The notes under the pieces were generated by a model, which worked only from the letters and a program-made list of their open reading frames with translations, searched no databases and was not told the origin of the DNA. A DNA stretch of 10,252 nt, taken from NCBI GenBank assembly GCA_007116445.1, contig SKIM01000063.1, positions 1-10,252 of the forward strand. Direction: 5' to 3'. The position numbers and the translations under genes were made by a program. The stretch is from Natronohydrobacter sp. (GTDB lineage Bacteria; Pseudomonadota; Alphaproteobacteria; Rhodobacterales; Rhodobacteraceae). Below, piece after piece: positions 6,355-10,252 of the stretch (its first letter is position 1; each line of letters starts with the position of its first letter).

Positions 6355-7067
6355 AGATCGCCTGATGTCGCGTCGGCAGGCAGGCTGCGCAACCAGTCCC
6401 GCGTTGCCGCCGCGTCGCGCCAGTCCTGCCACAGAAACGCGCCGGTTTCGCCCATGACCGGGTTGAAGCGATAGGGCCCAAGTTCCAGCAGGCGGTCAAT
6501 CACGGCCTGGCTCAGATGCGGCAGGCCGGGCAGATATTCGACCGAGATCAGCTCGACCGGCTGGCTGAGCCCGGCCAGCACGTCGAGTTCAAAGCCCTCG
6601 ACATCGATCTTGATGTAGCGCGGCAGACCTTCCTCGGCGATCAGCCGGTCGAGGGTGGTCATGGCCACGCTTTGCTCGCCATCCCAGCGCACATGCTCGA
6701 AGCCCGGCTTGACGCCGACCTCCTGGGCAAAGCCCATGCGCAGCGATGACACGGTCGGATGACGCGAGGAGACGGCCATCCGGGCGACCGTTTCCGTCGG
6801 CCCTGCGGCAGCTTCCACGAAGCGGATATTGCGCGGCAGGGTGCGGCGCAGAAACCCTGCGAAGGGGGCTTGCGGCTCCAATGCGACGACGCGCGCCCCG
6901 GCGGCCCGCATCGCCCGCGCCCGTGTGCCGACATGCGCGCCGATATCAAAGGCCAGATCGCCTTCGCGCAGAAGCGTGCGATAAAATCGCCGCATCGGGC
7001 GGGCGATGGCGGGATTGTGATAGATGATCAGCGACCGCAGAAAGCCGCGCCAGACAGCCAGCCCCAA
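6333..7067 (-). CDS. FkbM family SAM-dependent methyltransferase
   Basis: This is a class I methyltransferase of the FkbM type, a family that often O-methylates sugars or small secondary products. It has 244 residues. Motif I is AFDIGAHVGT (39-48) with the acidic residue in VALEPQ (Glu64). The family-specific TTLDRL (137-142) and IKIDVEGFE (152-160) are clear, and ISVEYLP follows. The start is a TTG at 7067: GGAG lies six bases upstream, an ideal Shine-Dalgarno spacing, and no ATG fits earlier in frame. The next in-frame Met, at residue 25, would remove the family's N-terminal helix. It is convergent with the phosphatase gene and divergent from the GTP cyclohydrolase II operon, and has no obvious partner here. 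The acceptor is unknown. Confidence 0.88.
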   Translation of the reverse strand: MGLAVWRGFLRSLIIYHNPAIARPMRRFYRTLLREGDLAFDIGAHVGTRARAMRAAGARVVALEPQAPFAGFLRRTLPRNIRFVEAAAGPTETVARMAVSSRHPTVSSLRMGFAQEVGVKPGFEHVRWDGEQSVAMTTLDRLIAEEGLPRYIKIDVEGFELDVLAGLSQPVELISVEYLPGLPHLSQAVIDRLLELGPYRFNPVMGETGAFLWQDWRDAAATRDWLRSLPADATSGDLYARLPG

Positions 7068-7157
7068 TGTCTTCTCCGTTTCAATGCCACAGGCCAGCGC
7101 GAGATGTTAGCGCGCAGCAACGTGACGCCAAGGCAGGGCGCTGGGAAAACCTGTGCT

Positions 7158-7173
7158 GCGCAAGCGTTTGCGC
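7158..7173. repeat. Inverted repeat in the ribA upstream region
   Basis: GCGCAA and TTGCGC form a perfect 6-bp inverted repeat with a 4-nt loop in the 180-bp divergent gap between the FkbM gene and ribA. A second GCGC-rich half (TTGCGCGC, 7178-7185) follows. It could be an operator or a leader hairpin. The gap shows none of the conserved blocks of an FMN riboswitch. A possible promoter (TTGTCT at 7193-7198, TAATTT at 7214-7219) has a short 15-bp spacer and is weak. Confidence 0.25.
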
Positions 7174-7247
7174 GTGATTGCGCGCAGGACACTTGTCTGT
7201 TGCAGCAAAGCGCTAATTTGAAAGGTCCGAACAGATCATGAGGTCAG

Positions 7248-8414
7248 ATGAACGTCGTTCCATCTTCTTCGCGCCGCCATGAGGCGGTCCGTGCCGCGCT
7301 GGCCCCGTCGCGGCGCGAGCGTGTGATGCGGGTGCGGGGCGATCTGCGTCTGGGCACGCCCGTTGTGTTGACTGCGGGCGATGCCGCCGCGCTGGTGGTC
7401 GCGGTCGAGATGCTGACGCCCGAGCGCCATGCCGCGCTGGTGTTGTCGGGCGCGCCCTGCGAGCTGGCCGTCACGCGGCATTGGCTGGACCGCGCGGGTG
7501 TCGCGGTCTTGCCGCAGGCCGAGGTGGTGTCGCTGGCGCTGGCGCAGGATGCGGATCTGGCGAGCCTGCGCGCTGTGATCGAGCCTGCGCTGGCGCCGGA
7601 CCAGGGGCCGCCTGTGGCGCGGCTGGCGAAGATCTGCGCGAGTGCAGCGCCGCAGCCGCGTATCGGGGCGCCTTTGCACGCAGCGGCAGTTGCGCTGGCC
7701 AAATCGGCGCAGCTTCTGCCTGCTGCGCTGGTGCTGGCGCTGCCTGATGGTTTGGCGACGGCGGCGCAACACGGGCTCAGCGTCGTCGATGCGTCCGGGG
7801 CGCTGGCCGAGCTGGCCGCGGCGCGCGCGCACCAGCCTGTCTCGACCGCGTTCCTGCCGATGGCGGTCAGCGCCTCGGGGCGGGTGCATGTCTATCGCCC
7901 TGATGATGGCGGTCTTGAACATTACGCGATCGAGATCGGCACCCCGGATCTGTCCCGGCCAGTGCTGGTGCGGCTGCATTCGGCTTGTTTCACGGGGGAT
8001 GTTCTGGGCTCGTTGAAATGCGATTGCGGCCCGCAGTTGCGCGCGGCCTGTGCCGCCATGGTCGAGGCCGGGGGCGGGGTGTTGCTCTATCTCAATCAGG
8101 AAGGGCGCGGCATCGGTATGGGCAACAAGATGCGCGCCTATGCGCTGCAGGATCGCGGGCTGGACACGGTCGAGGCCAATCATCATCTGGGCTTTCACGA
8201 TGATGAGCGCGATTTCCGCCATGGCGCGGCCTTGCTGGGGCAGCTGGGCATCAGGCAGGTGCGGTTGCTGACCAATAATCCGGCCAAATGCGATGTGCTG
8301 ACGGCGCAGGGCGTGCAGGTGATCGAGCGGGTTGCGCTGCAGGTGGGCCGGACCAGGCAGAACGCCGCCTATCTGGCGACGAAGGCTGCGAAATCGGGGC
8401 ATCTGCTGACATGA
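7248..8414 (+). CDS. ribA: GTP cyclohydrolase II with an extra N-terminal domain
   Basis: This enzyme opens GTP to 2,5-diamino-6-ribosylamino-4(3H)-pyrimidinone 5'-phosphate, formate and pyrophosphate, the first step of riboflavin synthesis. The catalytic domain fills about residues 205-388: RLHSACFTGD (Cys247) and CDC (Cys258, Cys260) for zinc, NQEGRGIG for GTP, Tyr298 in RAYALQD, DTVEANHHLGF, Asp319 and Arg321, then LLTNNPAK. By alignment with E. coli RibA as I recall it, all key residues are kept. At 388 residues it is far longer than the roughly 200-residue single-domain enzyme. Residues 1-200 loosely resemble DHBP synthase (LRLGTPVVL, an ALVVAVEMLTPE stretch) but lack its acidic catalytic motif, so this part is probably not a working RibB. 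The ATG at 7248 has GAGGT upstream. It heads a four-gene operon and overlaps the next gene by 4 bp. Confidence 0.92.
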   Translation: MNVVPSSSRRHEAVRAALAPSRRERVMRVRGDLRLGTPVVLTAGDAAALVVAVEMLTPERHAALVLSGAPCELAVTRHWLDRAGVAVLPQAEVVSLALAQDADLASLRAVIEPALAPDQGPPVARLAKICASAAPQPRIGAPLHAAAVALAKSAQLLPAALVLALPDGLATAAQHGLSVVDASGALAELAAARAHQPVSTAFLPMAVSASGRVHVYRPDDGGLEHYAIEIGTPDLSRPVLVRLHSACFTGDVLGSLKCDCGPQLRAACAAMVEAGGGVLLYLNQEGRGIGMGNKMRAYALQDRGLDTVEANHHLGFHDDERDFRHGAALLGQLGIRQVRLLTNNPAKCDVLTAQGVQVIERVALQVGRTRQNAAYLATKAAKSGHLLT

Positions 8415-9361
8415 CGGCGCGCGCGCTCTGGATCACGGCGCGGCGACAGGCCGAGATCCGCCCGGCTGAGAGCGGCGCGGGTGTGCTGGTCGAGGCCGTC
8501 TGTTCCGGCATCAGCCGTGGCACGGAAGCGCTGGTCTTCGCCGGCGAAGTGCCCGCGTCCGAAGCCCAGCGGATGCGCGGCCCGGGCATGGAGGGCGGGT
8601 TCGATTTCCCGGTGAAATACGGCTATTGCAGCGTCGGCCGCGTCATCGAAGGGGCGCTGGCCGGGAAGTTGGTCTTTGCGCTCTTCCCGCATCAGACGCA
8701 GTATCGCCTGCCCGAGGCCAGCCTGACTGTCCTGCCCGAGGGCTTGCCTGCGGGCCGCGCGGTGCTGGGCGCGAATATGGAAACGGCGCTGAATATCGTC
8801 TGGGACAGTGGCGCGCAGGCGGGCGACAGGATTGCCGTGATCGGGGCCGGGGTGGTCGGCCTGCTGACCGCAAGGCTGCTCGCGCAGTTACCGGGCGCGG
8901 AGGTCACTTTGGTCGATATCCTGCCTGAGCGCGCGGGGCTTGCGGCCACACTGGGGCTGCGTTGCGTCCTGCCAGAGGCCGCGCCGCGCGACTGCGATGT
9001 GGTCATCCATACCAGCGCCAGCGCGACCGGGCTGGGCTGCGCGCTGACGCTGGCGGGGCTGAATGCCACAGTGGTCGAGGCCAGCTGGTACGGCACCCGA
9101 TCGGTCCCGGTGGCGCTGGGCGCGGGGTTTCACAGCCAGCGCTTGCGGCTGATCAGCTCGCAGGTCGGGCATCTGCCCAGTGACCGGGCGCCGCGCTGGT
9201 CTTACGCGCGCCGCATGGCGACCGCGCTGGCGCTGCTCTGCGCCGATGCCCGGCTTGACGCGCTGATCTCCGGCGAGACGCATTTCGAGGATCTGCCGGC
9301 GCAATATCCCGAAATTCTCGCGGCACCTGAAACAATCTGCCACCGTATTCGTTACACCTGA
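8411..9361 (+). CDS. BchC-like medium-chain dehydrogenase/reductase without structural zinc site
   Basis: This is a nucleotide-dependent oxidoreductase of the MDR superfamily, with unknown substrate. It has 316 residues, shorter than the usual 340-350 and close to BchC-type members. SGISRGTEALVFAGEVP (32-48) and VKYGYCSVGRV (68-78) resemble the BchC/zinc-poor branch; the four-cysteine structural zinc loop is absent. The Rossmann core is IAVIGAGVVGLL (141-152), with Asp169 ending the second strand, which favours NAD(H). The frame is open from 8288, but the ATG at 8411 is preferred: it forms an ATGA overlap with the ribA stop, implying translational coupling, and starts at the family N-terminus. 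The next gene follows after 24 bp. Context suggests it oxidises or reduces an intermediate derived from the GTP cyclohydrolase product. No bacteriochlorophyll genes are nearby, so BchC function itself is unlikely. Confidence 0.85.
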   Translation: MTARALWITARRQAEIRPAESGAGVLVEAVCSGISRGTEALVFAGEVPASEAQRMRGPGMEGGFDFPVKYGYCSVGRVIEGALAGKLVFALFPHQTQYRLPEASLTVLPEGLPAGRAVLGANMETALNIVWDSGAQAGDRIAVIGAGVVGLLTARLLAQLPGAEVTLVDILPERAGLAATLGLRCVLPEAAPRDCDVVIHTSASATGLGCALTLAGLNATVVEASWYGTRSVPVALGAGFHSQRLRLISSQVGHLPSDRAPRWSYARRMATALALLCADARLDALISGETHFEDLPAQYPEILAAPETICHRIRYT

Positions 9362-9385
9362 CAACCACCATCAAGGGGTCTTTCC

Positions 9386-9781
9386 ATGTACGCTGTTGAA
9401 GTTCGCGACCATATCATGATCGCACATTCCTTTCCGTCCCCGGTCTTTGGCCCCGCGCAGGGTGTGCATGGGGCGACGTTCACGGTGGATGCGGCATTCT
9501 TCACGGATGACATTGATGCGCACGGTCTGGTCGTTGATATCGGCCTTGCGATCGAGGCGCTGGCGCAGGTGCTGGAGCCGTTGCGCTACAAGAACCTCGA
9601 TGATGAGGCGCAGTTCAAGGGGATCTTCACGACCACCGAATTCCTGTCCGGCCATATCTTCAAGGAGCTGGCCGCGAAGCTGCGCGCGGGCGCGTTGAAG
9701 GATGGCGGGCGCGTCAAGCGGCTGCGCATCACCTTGCATGAAAGCCATGTCGCGCGCGGCTGGTTCGAGGCCGAGATCTGA
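9386..9781 (+). CDS. 6-pyruvoyl-tetrahydropterin synthase/QueD-fold protein with a degenerate active site
   Basis: This is a T-fold protein of the PTPS/6-carboxytetrahydropterin synthase family, 131 residues. Fold markers are AHSF (His14), VHGATF (His28), DIDAHGLVVDIG, the TTTEFL stretch (82-87) and the C-terminal HES with Glu119, which normally anchors the pterin. Comparison with E. coli QueD from memory shows losses: the catalytic Cys is Ala24, the second His of HGH is Ala30, and the LDH catalytic pair reads LRY (Arg67-Tyr68). Only two of three zinc-ligand His remain. Normal synthase chemistry is therefore unlikely, while substrate binding may persist. The ATG at 9386 has a strong AAGGGG seven bases upstream. 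It lies third in the operon, 24 bp after the dehydrogenase gene and 3 bp before the methyltransferase gene. Automatic pipelines would call it QueD; I would not give that symbol. Confidence 0.85.
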   Translation: MYAVEVRDHIMIAHSFPSPVFGPAQGVHGATFTVDAAFFTDDIDAHGLVVDIGLAIEALAQVLEPLRYKNLDDEAQFKGIFTTTEFLSGHIFKELAAKLRAGALKDGGRVKRLRITLHESHVARGWFEAEI

Positions 9782-9784
9782 GCC

Positions 9785-10252
9785 ATGGGGTTTTCCGCCG
9801 ACTGGCTGCGCCTGCGCGAACCTGCCGATCACGCCGCACGCGACCGCGCCCTTGCCTTGCAGGCTGTGCGCGCGGCCGGGCTGCGGCCGGTGATTGTCGA
9901 TCTGGGCAGTGGCACAGGCTCGACGCTGCGCGCGCTCGGGGCGGATATGGGGCGCGGTGCGCGCTGGCATCTGGTCGATCATGATGCGCAGTTGCTGGCA
10001 CAGGCCAGGGCGGGGGCAGGCGCGGCGGATCTGCAGACCCATATCTGCGATCTGACCGATCTGGATGCGCTGCCGCTGGCGGGCGCGAGCTTGGTCACGG
10101 CCTCGGCGCTGCTGGATCTGTGCAGCGAAGAGTGGCTTGCAGGGCTGGCGCAGCGTCTGGCCGCGCGCAATCTGCCGTTTTATGCGGCCCTGTCCTATGA
10201 CGGTGTCATGAGCTGGGATCCTGCCGATCGCGCGGATGGTGCTGTTGTGGCC
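9785..10252 (+). CDS. Class I SAM-dependent methyltransferase (partial, 3' end beyond window)
   Basis: The reading frame is open from the ATG at 9785 to the window edge, 156 codons with no stop. Motif I is IVDLGSGTGSTLRAL (about residues 37-51), the SAM-ribose strand is WHLVDHDAQLL, and a conserved acidic CDLTDLDALP stretch precedes the ASALLDLCSEEWL region that corresponds to motif IV and the following helix. It belongs to the broad small-molecule methyltransferase superfamily, and the substrate cannot be read. Only 3 bp separate it from the PTPS-like gene, so it is almost certainly co-translated and belongs to the same pathway. The missing C-terminus (probably about 80-120 residues by family size) prevents closer classification. 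Confidence 0.82.
   Translation, partial: MGFSADWLRLREPADHAARDRALALQAVRAAGLRPVIVDLGSGTGSTLRALGADMGRGARWHLVDHDAQLLAQARAGAGAADLQTHICDLTDLDALPLAGASLVTASALLDLCSEEWLAGLAQRLAARNLPFYAALSYDGVMSWDPADRADGAVVA

Noticed and set aside
7068..7247. FMN riboswitch upstream of ribA
   Set aside because: I looked for the conserved purine-rich blocks of the FMN aptamer and did not find them; only a short GCGCAA/TTGCGC repeat is present.
7236..8402. Long minus-strand open frame opposite ribA
   Set aside because: It mirrors a gene with an intact GTP cyclohydrolase II catalytic domain, and its Arg/Gln/His-rich product shows no domain.
9386..9781. Calling this gene queD and the operon a queuosine pathway
   Set aside because: Catalytic Cys, Asp-His and a zinc His are missing, and no queC, queE, queF or folE accompanies it.
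9371..10042. Minus-strand open frame opposite the PTPS-like and methyltransferase genes
   Set aside because: The opposite strand has well-spaced genes with ribosome-binding sites and motifs; this frame has none.

Overview
The window looks like a piece of a high-GC alphaproteobacterial chromosome, most likely from the Rhodobacteraceae. This rests on the GC-rich codon use, the protein families present (a DUF1178 zinc-ribbon protein, an AcuC-type deacetylase, a Cys-type glutathione peroxidase) and a TTGTTGA-N9-TCAACAA palindrome of the alphaproteobacterial iron-regulator type between two divergent iron-transport genes. It contains no rRNA or tRNA, no insertion sequence, no CRISPR array and no sign of phage. 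Assignments come from reading motifs and not from database searches.

Left third (1-3172): an iron(III) ABC uptake locus. The periplasmic ferric-binding protein (323-1333, minus) and the two-domain inner-membrane permease (1508-3172, plus) are transcribed divergently. Their shared 174-bp intergenic region holds the palindrome, which overlaps a TTGACA -35 element. An intrinsic terminator follows the binding-protein gene. The ATPase subunit is not in the window. Bases 1-322 hold no gene I can support.

Middle (3217-7067): housekeeping and accessory genes. A minus-strand pair encodes an exported glutathione peroxidase and then an AcuC/histone-deacetylase-family amidohydrolase, with a hairpin plus U6 between them. 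Divergent from it is a plus-strand pair, the DUF1178 protein and an inositol-monophosphatase-family phosphatase. An FkbM-type methyltransferase with a TTG start converges on the phosphatase gene, and their 3' ends overlap by 22 bp.

Right third (7248-10252, plus): a tightly packed four-gene operon that runs off the window. It encodes (1) a GTP cyclohydrolase II with an intact catalytic domain and an extra N-terminal domain of about 200 residues; (2) a short BchC-like medium-chain dehydrogenase; (3) a protein of the 6-pyruvoyl-tetrahydropterin synthase/QueD fold that has lost the catalytic Cys, the Asp-His pair and one zinc-ligand His; and (4) a SAM-dependent methyltransferase, truncated by the window edge. 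The spacings are a 4-bp overlap, 24 bp and 3 bp. A canonical PTPS/QueD enzyme works on the product of GTP cyclohydrolase I, not II, so this gene set does not fit ordinary riboflavin, folate or queuosine synthesis. My leading inference is an uncharacterised pathway from GTP to a modified pyrimidine, pteridine or flavin-like metabolite. It is the most interesting part of the window.
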